Below are positions 1 to 6,456 of a stretch of DNA of 17,249 nt, one piece after another. The DNA comes from Candidatus Methylomirabilota bacterium. Lineage in GTDB: Bacteria > Methylomirabilota > Methylomirabilia > Methylomirabilales > 2-02-FULL-66-22. Location of the stretch: assembly GCA_016209725.1 (NCBI GenBank), contig JACQVO010000121.1:1-17249 (forward strand). The letters are read 5' to 3'. Under the pieces are notes generated by a model. It saw only the letters and a program-made list of their open reading frames with translations, did not search any database and was not told where the DNA came from. The stretch's first letter is position 1; each line of letters opens with the position of its first letter. Both the position numbers and the translations under genes were made by a program.

Positions 1-3000
1 GTCCAGCATGTCTTCCCGGCGGACAACTGGTACTTCTGGCTCAAGGCGGCCGAGGACAAGCCGGACGAGATCATCACCGACCTGGAGGACGCCGTCGCGA
101 CTCCGCGGAAGGAGCTGGCCCGCGACATCTTCATCGCCGTCCTGAAGCTGTTCCTGGGGGAGATGCCGACCGAAGTGGAGACGGCGGCTCTGGGGAAAGC
201 CAACTCGCCCGAAGGAAGGGGACCGCAACTGCTGATCTTCATCGCCAAGATGAAAGCGGTCAAGGGCCTTCCCTTGACCGTGGCGGAGCAGGAGGCCCTC
301 CGGGAGGCGGAGGCGTCCCCTGACAAGAAGATTCAGGCGCTCCTGACCCAGATCGCACGGTGTCACACCCTGGAGGGCATCATCGTCACCCTCCGTATCA
401 ACAATCTGCACACCAAGTGGTCCGCCGGAGACCTCTGGCACGTGGTCAGGGCGGTGGGCAACCGCCTCGACCGGATCCTCCTTCCCAAGGTCGAGGGACC
501 GGAGGACATGATCCTGCTCCACCGCATCCTCTCCGCCATCGAGGCGGAGCAGGGCTGGCAGCCGAACGGTATCAAGACGGAGGCTCTCATCGAGTTACCC
601 AGCGCGGTGCGCCAGCTCGATGCCATTTCCCGGTCCACCCCCAGAATAGTCTGCAACATCTTCGGGATCGTGGACTGGACGGCGGCCACGGGCGGGCGGG
701 ACCAGGATCACCAGGCGACCTACGCCCTGTACGGAAGGCTCCGGACCGTCGAGGCTTCCGCCGCCGCCGGCCTGGAGTCTATTGACGGGATCACGCCCAG
801 CCTCCAGCGCCATCGAAGCTTCGTGGATGCCGGCAAGGCGGCCCGCCTCGGCTTCACGGGGAAGTGGAGCGTGAACCCCAACAACCTGGCGGGGAATCTG
901 GACTTCATGGACGGCCGCCGCCCGAGCCGGCGGGACCCCCGTGGGAAGCCCACACTCATCGCGCCGGGCACCTTCGCCCGGGTGTCACCCCGGACTGTCG
1001 CTCCGCCCGAGTACCCGCCCTTTCCCCTGGAAGAGCTGGCGCGATTCGCGCGGCAGAAGCGACCGCTGCTTCCCCCCCGGGTCCTCGAGCTCCGCGATGC
1101 GACCGTCCGCCGATCGGTCGTGCCCGTCGCGGCCGGCCGACCGGACGAGGTGGCTGCGGCTTTGGCCTCGAGCGCGGACGAGGTCATCGTGGATCTTTCC
1201 CCAGTGTGTGGCCCGCAGGGGGGGCCGGCCCGGGCGGCGCTCGTCGAGCGATTGGCAGCCGCGGAAACGGAGAAGACGCTCCTGGCCCTCCAGGCAGACC
1301 CCGGGATGTCCGACTGCTGGGAGGCTCTTGAGGACGTGGTGACGGGGCTCGGCACCCGCGTGGGTGCGTGCGTCCTGCCGGACGTGGACTCTCCGGTGGC
1401 CGTGCGGGTGCTGGACGCGCGCCTGACTGATCTCGAGACCCGCCTTGAGCTTCCCATTGGCCACGTCCGGATCGAGGGACGCATCCGGACGGAGGCAGCG
1501 CTGGACCAGGCGTACGATGTAGCGACGGCCAGCCGGAGGATGTCCGCCCTGATCTTCGACATTCCGATCGCGGAGCTGTTCCGGCAAGGTCGCCTCGCCG
1601 TGGCCGCCAAGACCCGATCCGTGCGGAAGGCAGAGTACCTGCTGAAGGGTCAACTCATCGTGGCCACGTCCGAGGCGGGCATTGACGCGGTGGACAGTCT
1701 CACGCGGCCGGGGAACAGGCTATCGCGCGAGGCGCTGGATGCAGCCAATCACGGGTTCTCGGGCAAGCTGGCCCGCCCCGGCGAGGTGGACGAGGTCAAT
1801 GCGCGGATGGTCCCCCCGCGGGCGTTCATCCACGACCTGATGCCCGTGATCCGGGACACCACCCCGGAGGCGGTTCGCGATGCCCTCTCTCCTGAGGCCA
1901 TCGGCGCCATGCTTCTCAGGCGCTATTCACGGGCATGGGTGGAGCCGTTCGTCAGGACTTGCGCACAGTTGGCCGAACCCTGCTGGAACGGCGCCAGGAG
2001 GATCGAAGAGTTTCCCGCGGTGCTGCGCGCCGAGCTGCTGCGACGGTGGTATCCGGCCTCCATTGAGCGGGCGCTCGAGCCCTTTGAGCTCTTTGCGGTG
2101 GCAGACCAGGACCGGGGTCTGGGCGCCGTGGCATACACCGATTCCTGGCGCGCCAATGCCATCGAGCTGGTGGATGCGGCCACGGCCCGCGTGTACGAGC
2201 ACATCATCCGGACCGCCTGGAAGGCCGGCCTCCTGACGCCGGAAGAGGAGCGGCGGTATCGTCAGGCTTTCGAGCGATTGCGCACGGCCCTCCTGGTGAA
2301 AGAGGCGGCGGGCCTCATGCCCGGCATGCGCCTCCCGGGGTACGCCGTCCCGATCGCCGATTGGATGGTGAAGGTGTTTGCGCAGGCCTCCGGCGACCGG
2401 AACTTGTACCATCTCGACGACGAGTTTGTCGCCCGGGAGTTCGGCCGGGGAGCGATCAAGTTTGACGGCCGGATCGCCCACGGCATCCTGACGCTCCTCG
2501 TCAGCCTGACGGGCCTCCATCGTGTCGCCCCCGGGTGCCGGATTCACAGCGTGGAAGAGGTCCGCTACAAGGCGCCGGTCCGGATCGGCGACGCCGTGAC
2601 CCCGGTATTCTCCGTGGTGGATGTCCACGATAGTCAAATCAGGCTGCGCGTCGAGGCGATCCGGCAGGATGGTCAGGTTGCCATGGAGGGCTCGGTGCTG
2701 GTGACGCCGCCAGCGACGTCGCGGCCGCCCGAGGACGGCACCCGCGTCCCGACAGCAGACCGAATCCGGGCGGCCCGGGAACGCAGTGCCGGCGTGGTGG
2801 CATTCCCCCGACACAAGGAAGCACCTGTCTTTGTCCTGGGGCGCACGGAACGCCAGGAGTTCCAGGCCCGGATCTCTCCGGAGGTGGCCGACGGATACTG
2901 GGCCCTCGTCGGGTCCGCCGGTCCGGCCGCGTGGAACCTGGCGGTCAGTCTCGGCATGATCGCCCACACCTCGGCCAACTTCGCCTCGCCAGGATGGATT

Positions 3001-3213
3001 CTGCTCTCCACAAAGTTGGGGGAACAGCAAGAGCCCATCCGAGAGGGCGACACCCTCACCTCCAGCGCCCAGCTCGAAGTCACGCGGGTCACCCGAGAGA
3101 GGCGCCCCATCTGCCGCATCGTCATGGACGTCCGGAACCAGCACGGCCGCCCGGTCTTCCGCGCCGAGGTCACCAAGCTCGGCCACCCCGGCCTGTGCCG
3201 CGAGCGCCCCTAG
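1..3213 (+). CDS. CitE-like lyase / degenerate CitE / MaoC hydratase / hot-dog fusion protein (5' end outside window)
   Basis: The frame is open from base 1, so the N-terminus lies outside; an ATG at 163 is internal. Residues here count from base 1 (1070 seen). Residues about 1-330 resemble the HpcH/HpaI aldolase/citrate lyase barrel: DLEDAV at 27-32, PKVEGPEDM, candidate Mg ligands Glu198 (LIELPSAV) and Asp225 (GIVDWTAA), and a closing GFTGKWSVNP. A second barrel at about 340-630 keeps candidate Glu492 and Asp520 but reads DLSPVC at 398-403 instead of DLEDAV. A helical stretch follows, then a MaoC domain (about 770-900) with the hydratase 2 dyad Asp799 and His804 (GDRNLYH) and an IAHG motif, then another hot-dog fold to the end. 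CitE-like lyases cleave or form malyl-type CoA esters and MaoC proteins hydrate enoyl-CoAs, so one polypeptide may run two successive steps. The substrate is unproven; beta-methylmalyl-CoA/mesaconyl-CoA is my inference. It is far longer than single-domain CitE proteins (about 300 aa). Confidence 0.85.
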   Translation, partial: VQHVFPADNWYFWLKAAEDKPDEIITDLEDAVATPRKELARDIFIAVLKLFLGEMPTEVETAALGKANSPEGRGPQLLIFIAKMKAVKGLPLTVAEQEALREAEASPDKKIQALLTQIARCHTLEGIIVTLRINNLHTKWSAGDLWHVVRAVGNRLDRILLPKVEGPEDMILLHRILSAIEAEQGWQPNGIKTEALIELPSAVRQLDAISRSTPRIVCNIFGIVDWTAATGGRDQDHQATYALYGRLRTVEASAAAGLESIDGITPSLQRHRSFVDAGKAARLGFTGKWSVNPNNLAGNLDFMDGRRPSRRDPRGKPTLIAPGTFARVSPRTVAPPEYPPFPLEELARFARQKRPLLPPRVLELRDATVRRSVVPVAAGRPDEVAAALASSADEVIVDLSPVCGPQGGPARAALVERLAAAETEKTLLALQADPGMSDCWEALEDVVTGLGTRVGACVLPDVDSPVAVRVLDARLTDLETRLELPIGHVRIEGRIRTEAALDQAYDVATASRRMSALIFDIPIAELFRQGRLAVAAKTRSVRKAEYLLKGQLIVATSEAGIDAVDSLTRPGNRLSREALDAANHGFSGKLARPGEVDEVNARMVPPRAFIHDLMPVIRDTTPEAVRDALSPEAIGAMLLRRYSRAWVEPFVRTCAQLAEPCWNGARRIEEFPAVLRAELLRRWYPASIERALEPFELFAVADQDRGLGAVAYTDSWRANAIELVDAATARVYEHIIRTAWKAGLLTPEEERRYRQAFERLRTALLVKEAAGLMPGMRLPGYAVPIADWMVKVFAQASGDRNLYHLDDEFVAREFGRGAIKFDGRIAHGILTLLVSLTGLHRVAPGCRIHSVEEVRYKAPVRIGDAVTPVFSVVDVHDSQIRLRVEAIRQDGQVAMEGSVLVTPPATSRPPEDGTRVPTADRIRAARERSAGVVAFPRHKEAPVFVLGRTERQEFQARISPEVADGYWALVGSAGPAAWNLAVSLGMIAHTSANFASPGWILLSTKLGEQQEPIREGDTLTSSAQLEVTRVTRERRPICRIVMDVRNQHGRPVFRAEVTKLGHPGLCRERP

Positions 3214-3271
3214 CCCCCGGATCCCCGCCCAACCGCCAACAGAGCAGTGGGGATGGAAAGAAGTGAAAAGT

Positions 3272-3299
3272 GGGGACGTTGTTTCTGAAATTGACTTAT
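3272..3299 (+). repeat. Left inverted end of RAYT element
   Basis: The 28 bp begin GGGGACGTTGTTTC and end TTGACTTAT. They match the complement of 4320-4347 at 27 of 28 positions and the copy at 4923-4950 at 25 of 28. An inner TTTCTGAAA allows a small hairpin, the sort of foot a REP-associated transposase could bind. Confidence 0.9.
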
Positions 3300-3351
3300 T
3301 CCTCGCTGCCGTGCTAGCCTCTCGAGTTGATCTACAGTGGAGGCTCATCCC

Positions 3352-4323
3352 ATGCCCCGTCAAGCGCGCCTCGATGCGCCCGGGACGCTCCACCACGTGA
3401 TCCTCCGCGGGCTGGAACGGGGGCGCATCGTCCGGGACGACACCGACCGGCACGCCTTCGTCACCCGCCTGGCAGAGGTCGTCCAGGCGACCGGGACCAC
3501 GGTGTATGCCTGGGCTCTTCTCCCGAATCATGCCCACCTGCTCCTCCGGAGCGGGAGGGCCGGCCTCCCGACCGTGATGCGGCGGCTGCTCACCGGCTAC
3601 GCCCTCACCTTCAACCGCCGCCACCGCCGGATCGGACACGTCTTCCAAAACCGCTACAAGTCCATCGTGGTGGAAGAGGACCCGTACTTTCGCGAACTGG
3701 TGCGCTACATTCACCTCAATCCCCTCCGCGCCGGCCTGGTGTCTGACCTCGTGGCGCTCGCGCGCTACCCCTGGAGTGGGCATGGCGGCCTGCTCGGCCG
3801 CGTCCCCCAGCCCTGGCTGGCGGCGCCGGCCGTCCTGCGCTGGTTCGGCAGAGCCGCCCGGCAAGCGCGGCAAGCCTACAGCCGGTATGTGGCCGAGGGG
3901 AGGGCGCTTGGCCGCCGCCCCGAGCTGGTCGGCGGGGGCTTGGTGCGCTCTGCGGGCGGCTGGGCCGTCGTGCAGGCCTGGCGCCGGCGGGGGGAGGCCG
4001 TCGCCGCAGACCCGCGGATCCTGGGGACAGGCGAGTTCGTCGAGCGCGTCGTGGCCGAGGCGGACCCGCGGCATCGCCCGGCACCCAGGGGCCGGCGGCC
4101 GGAGGCCATTGCCCGGGTATTCCGCACGGCCTGCAAGAAAACCGGGATTGAAGAGGGGGAGCTGCGGACCGGGAGCCGGCGCCGGGCAGTCGCCCGCCTG
4201 CGGGGCGTGGTAGCGAAGCGGCTTGTGACGACGCTTGGCCTTTCCCTGGCCGACGCCGCCCGGCAGCTCGGGGTCTCCACCTCGGCCATCTGCCGGGTGG
4301 TGGGGAAAGCCGGGGGACCATAA
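3352..4323 (+). CDS. REP-associated tyrosine transposase (RAYT, Y1_Tnp) with C-terminal DnaA-like HTH
   Basis: This 323-aa single-strand DNA transposase has the HUH motif His60-Ala-His62 in LLPNHAHLLL, the GHVFQNRYKS block and a RYIHLNP block whose Tyr119 is the best candidate nucleophile. These are hallmarks of the IS200-like Y1 family in its RAYT branch (established family knowledge). Residues about 250-323 look like a helix-turn-helix resembling DnaA domain IV (SRRRAVARLRGVVAKRL, then GLSLADAARQLGVSTSAI), likely for target or repeat binding. The start is ATG 3352: a GGAGG lies 8 nt upstream, so the in-frame GTG at 3337 contains part of the ribosome site and is rejected. The TAA stop at 4321-4323 lies inside the right inverted end. 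The reading frame is intact, so the element could be active. Confidence 0.9.
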   Translation: MPRQARLDAPGTLHHVILRGLERGRIVRDDTDRHAFVTRLAEVVQATGTTVYAWALLPNHAHLLLRSGRAGLPTVMRRLLTGYALTFNRRHRRIGHVFQNRYKSIVVEEDPYFRELVRYIHLNPLRAGLVSDLVALARYPWSGHGGLLGRVPQPWLAAPAVLRWFGRAARQARQAYSRYVAEGRALGRRPELVGGGLVRSAGGWAVVQAWRRRGEAVAADPRILGTGEFVERVVAEADPRHRPAPRGRRPEAIARVFRTACKKTGIEEGELRTGSRRRAVARLRGVVAKRLVTTLGLSLADAARQLGVSTSAICRVVGKAGGP

Positions 4324-4347
4324 GTCAATTTCGGAAACAACGTCCCC
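4320..4347 (-). repeat. Right inverted end of RAYT element
   Basis: On the minus strand this reads GGGGACGTTGTTTCCGAAA and ends GACTTAT, matching the left end except for one C/T difference. It contains the transposase stop codon, so element end and gene end coincide. Confidence 0.9.
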
Positions 4348-4366
4348 TATCTTGTGGGATGGGCAG

Positions 4367-4894
4367 ATGGGTTCTGGCCAGGAACCGCCGCCGGCACTCA
4401 GGGAGTTCAAGCAGTTCCTCGAGTTCCTCCAGGGTCTGTGGGCCATGCTCGCCGGGGTCTCGGTCGTCTTCCCGCTGTCCAATACGCTCGCCCAGATCAT
4501 TCCGCTGGCCCAATGGACTGACGGCGGGTTTGCCTATCTGTCGCCTCCTGTGGTCACAGGCGTGACGACTCTCGCGTGTCTCTTCATCATCCTGTGGACC
4601 TTTGGGAAGCGCGAGGAGATGCGGAGCCACCGCACCTGGGACTCGCTTCCTCGGCAAGCAGGACGGTCCTTTGTGCTGGGGATAGCAGGGCTTGCCGTGT
4701 ACTTGGTGGGCCACTACACCGTGAAGGAGGATTTCTACTTCCGGGTGCTGGGATGGGGAAGCGACGATCTGCGGCGCATCGGCGGGGATCTGGTGTTATT
4801 GATGGCCTATGGCAGCTTCTTTGCCTTGGCGACGCGGGCCTTTCTTCTCCTGGGACTGCGGGAGTACTTGAGAGAGAGGGTTGAGGCCTCTTAG
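4367..4894 (+). CDS. Small multi-pass membrane protein, unknown function
   Basis: I do not recognise a family. The 175-aa protein has about four hydrophobic segments: near LWAMLAGVSVVFPLSNTLA, VTGVTTLACLFIILWTF, SFVLGIAGLAVYLVGHY and LVLLMAYGSFFALATRAF. Short charged links separate them (KREEMRSHRTWD and VKEDFYFRVLGWGSDDLRR). The N-terminus (ALREFKQFLEFLQG) is amphipathic and may be cytosolic. I chose ATG 4367 because the frame further upstream runs into the transposase gene and the transposon end; the ribosome site is weak. The transposon ends only 19 bp before this start, so the insertion has probably cut the gene off from its own promoter or removed its original N-terminus. Codon use fits the neighbouring genes. 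Confidence 0.6.
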   Translation: MGSGQEPPPALREFKQFLEFLQGLWAMLAGVSVVFPLSNTLAQIIPLAQWTDGGFAYLSPPVVTGVTTLACLFIILWTFGKREEMRSHRTWDSLPRQAGRSFVLGIAGLAVYLVGHYTVKEDFYFRVLGWGSDDLRRIGGDLVLLMAYGSFFALATRAFLLLGLREYLRERVEAS

Positions 4895-4922
4895 GCTGCG
4901 GTGCGATCGGGGGCGCGATAGC

Positions 4923-4950
4923 GGGGACGTTGTTTCCGAAAATGACTCAT
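4923..4950 (+). repeat. Third copy of the RAYT inverted end
   Basis: This reads GGGGACGTTGTTTCCGAAAA and ends GACTCAT. It matches the left end of the 3272-4347 element at 25 of 28 positions, in the same orientation, and marks the edge of a decayed second copy. Confidence 0.85.
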
Positions 4951-5075
4951 GTCCCGCTGCCGTGCTGGCCGCGCGACGAGAATTTCAATGGAGGCCCGGC
5001 CGATGCCCTGCCAAGCGCGCGGCCCATCAAGGGGCTGGAGCCGCGACGGCATCACCGTGCATGGGGGCCGGAGCC
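4923..5075 (+). pseudogene. Decayed left end and 5' gene fragment of a second RAYT element
   Basis: Homology to the left end of the intact element continues past the terminal repeat. Shared blocks are CGCTGCCGTGCT, the ribosome site TGGAGGC, ATGCCC at 5003 and CCAAGCGCGC, so the start MPCQAR corresponds to MPRQAR of the intact transposase. After a small deletion, GGGCTGGA matches the start of the next conserved block (RGLERGR in the intact protein). After that the reading frame is lost and no HUH motif or right end is found. The right limit is approximate. The DUF1059 gene on the other strand ends shortly after the remnant. Confidence 0.75.
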
Positions 5076-5125
5076 ATCGCCTGGGGGAGGGCCCCTGCGC
5101 CGCAACATCGGCCGGGGCCAGAAAA

Positions 5126-5305
5126 CTACTCGTCCTCGATGAAGGACTTGAGCCGCTCGATCAACTCCGGTGTCACCTGGGTGATGCCGTGTTCCTTGGC
5201 GTGCTCCTGGGCGTTCTTCAGGACCTCTTCCACGGTGGCGCCGCGAACCGAGTGGGGACAGCCGCTCTGCGGGACGACCTTCTGGCAGTGAATGACCTTG
5301 CCCAT
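5126..5305 (-). CDS. DUF1059 small protein
   Basis: This 59-aa protein starts MGKVIHCQKV and carries GCPHSVRGATVEEVL, AQEHAKEHGI and TPELIERLKSFI, the usual layout of DUF1059 proteins, which are often annotated as predicted small metal-binding proteins (family knowledge; the role is unproven). Cys7, Cys16 and the His residues could bind a metal. The start at 5305 is fixed by an AAGGAGG ribosome site just upstream; the longer open frame from a TTG at 5380 would include the promoter. It is divergent from the epimerase gene, with about 190 bp between them holding a promoter for each. Confidence 0.85.
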   Translation of the reverse strand: MGKVIHCQKVVPQSGCPHSVRGATVEEVLKNAQEHAKEHGITQVTPELIERLKSFIEDE

Positions 5306-5351
5306 CGGACCCCTCCTTCTCAGGACGCCTGAGTCGAATTGTTGAGACAGT

Positions 5352-5380
5352 AAGGTATCCCCCTTGCTGGCGATCGTCAA
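5352..5380 (-). promoter_or_regulatory. Candidate sigma-70 promoter for the DUF1059 gene
   Basis: On the minus strand, TTGACG (5380-5375) and TACCTT (5357-5352) are separated by 17 nt. They lie about 50 bp before the ATG at 5305. The match to consensus is good at -35 and moderate at -10. Confidence 0.45.
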
Positions 5381-5405
5381 GGCCGAGGTGGGGACGGACT
5401 CCGGC

Positions 5406-5433
5406 TTGACAGGCTCACGCCGCCCTTGATAAG
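5406..5433 (+). promoter_or_regulatory. Candidate sigma-70 promoter for the epimerase-like gene
   Basis: A perfect TTGACA at 5406-5411 is followed after 16 nt by GATAAG at 5428-5433. The ATG of the VOC gene is 60 bp downstream. The divergent promoter for the DUF1059 gene lies about 25 bp to the left. Confidence 0.5.
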
Positions 5434-5492
5434 GTCCAGGTCATCCCGCGTGTGCCGCACCGATTGAACAGACCAACAGCCCGGGTGGTCTG

Positions 5493-6320
5493 ATGTTTAC
5501 GCGCATCCACCATGTCGCCGTCGCGGTTCGCAGTATGGAGCAGGCGCTCCAGTTTTACCGCGATATGCTGGGCCTGCCTGTGGGGAAACGGGCCACGGTG
5601 GCGGACCAGGGGGTCCACGCGGCCCTGCTGCCCATGCAGGACGGCGAGATCGAGCTGTTGGAGCCGGCCGATCCGGCGGGGGGCGTGGCGCGCTTCCTGG
5701 AACGCAGGGGAGAAGGCCTCCACCACCTCTGCTTCGAGACCCCGGATGTCGCCGCCGCCCTGGCGTGGGCCAAATCCCTCGACCTGCCCCTGATCGACCA
5801 GGCGCCGCGCCCCGGCCTGGCTGGGATGATCGCCTTCCTGCACCCCAAGGCGAGCCACGGCGTTCTGGTGGAGATGGCCCAGCCGATCTCCCCGCCGAGC
5901 CACCCTAAAGCGGTGTCCGCCGGCATCGGTGCGGTGGGCTTCGAGACCGTGTACGTGGCGACCAAAGAGCTTGCCGGCGCGGCCGCCACGTTCGCCCGGA
6001 ACTTCCACGCCTCGGTGGGGACAGCCGGGGATGACCCCCACTTCGCCTCGAAGAACGTCGTGGTCTCGGTGGGGCACAGCCGGGTCACGTTGCTGGGTTC
6101 GACCGATCGCGTATCGCCAGTCGGGTGTTTCCTTGCGGACCGGGGCGAGGGATTGTTCGGCGTCTGCCTGCGGGTGGCGGATTTCACTGAGGCGGTCCGG
6201 TATCTGGAGGAGGCGGGCGTTCTGACCGAGATGCACGATCGGCACGCGACCAGGCCCCTGGCACGACTCGACCCCGCTCGGACCCACGGCGTCAACCTCT
6301 TCCTGTGCCCCCGCGCCTGA
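5493..6320 (+). CDS. Methylmalonyl-CoA epimerase-like protein with a second VOC domain
   Basis: The first half (residues 1-130) matches methylmalonyl-CoA epimerase of the vicinal oxygen chelate (VOC) superfamily: IHHVAVAV near the start, DGEIELLEP, ERRGEGLHHLCFE, PRPGLAG and LVEM. The four metal-ligand positions known for the family appear kept: His7, Gln39, His77 or His78, and Glu127. Epimerase interconverts (R)- and (S)-methylmalonyl-CoA between propionyl-CoA carboxylase and the B12 mutase. Family members are usually about 130-150 aa; this protein is 275 aa. The second half (about 145-275) is another VOC-like unit (FETVYVAT, CLRVADFTEAVRYLEE, HGVNLFL) without an obvious complete ligand set. 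The exact substrate is therefore open; a dioxygenase- or glyoxalase-type VOC enzyme is the main alternative. The ATG at 5493 has only a weak ribosome site. Confidence 0.75.
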   Translation: MFTRIHHVAVAVRSMEQALQFYRDMLGLPVGKRATVADQGVHAALLPMQDGEIELLEPADPAGGVARFLERRGEGLHHLCFETPDVAAALAWAKSLDLPLIDQAPRPGLAGMIAFLHPKASHGVLVEMAQPISPPSHPKAVSAGIGAVGFETVYVATKELAGAAATFARNFHASVGTAGDDPHFASKNVVVSVGHSRVTLLGSTDRVSPVGCFLADRGEGLFGVCLRVADFTEAVRYLEEAGVLTEMHDRHATRPLARLDPARTHGVNLFLCPRA

Positions 6321-6344
6321 CGCATAACGCCCCGCACCTCCCCT

Positions 6345-6360
6345 GACGGATGCATCCGTC
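6345..6360. promoter_or_regulatory. 16-bp perfect palindrome, possible operator
   Basis: GACGGATGCATCCGTC is its own reverse complement. It lies 25 bp after the epimerase-like gene and about 96 bp before the next start. It has no loop or T-run, so it is not a typical terminator; a dimeric regulator site is possible. Confidence 0.35.
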
Positions 6361-6456
6361 CCCGGGCGCGCCCTCCGCGGTCCGAGAGCCGGCGAGCATC
6401 CGCGCGGGACCCTGGTCTCCCGGATCCGTCACGTCCCAGCGCGGAAGGAGGTTGTC

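Larger units (their letters stand above)
3272..4347 (+). mobile_element. RAYT-type transposon with 28-bp inverted ends
   Basis: A single Y1 transposase gene is framed by two inverted 28-bp sequences (3272-3299 and 4320-4347) that differ at one position. Both outer ends start GGGGACGTTGTTTC. The unit is 1076 bp. I see no target-site duplication, as expected for HUH/Y1 transposition. It lies between the acyl-CoA fusion gene and a membrane-protein gene. A decayed second left end is found at 4923, so the family has acted here at least twice. Confidence 0.85.

Noticed and set aside
1927..4500. An 857-codon open frame on the minus strand across the fusion gene and the transposon.
   Set aside because: It is the antisense shadow of two well-supported plus-strand genes in GC-rich DNA; its translation is low-complexity and matches nothing.
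5306..5380. Longer N-terminus for the DUF1059 protein.
   Set aside because: The extra residues are unlike the family, and the ribosome site and candidate promoter both support the start at 5305.
5388..5411. GTGGGGACG followed by TTGAC, resembling the RAYT end repeat.
   Set aside because: Only the first 9 bp and a TTGAC match and the middle differs; the TTGACA is better explained as a promoter -35 box.
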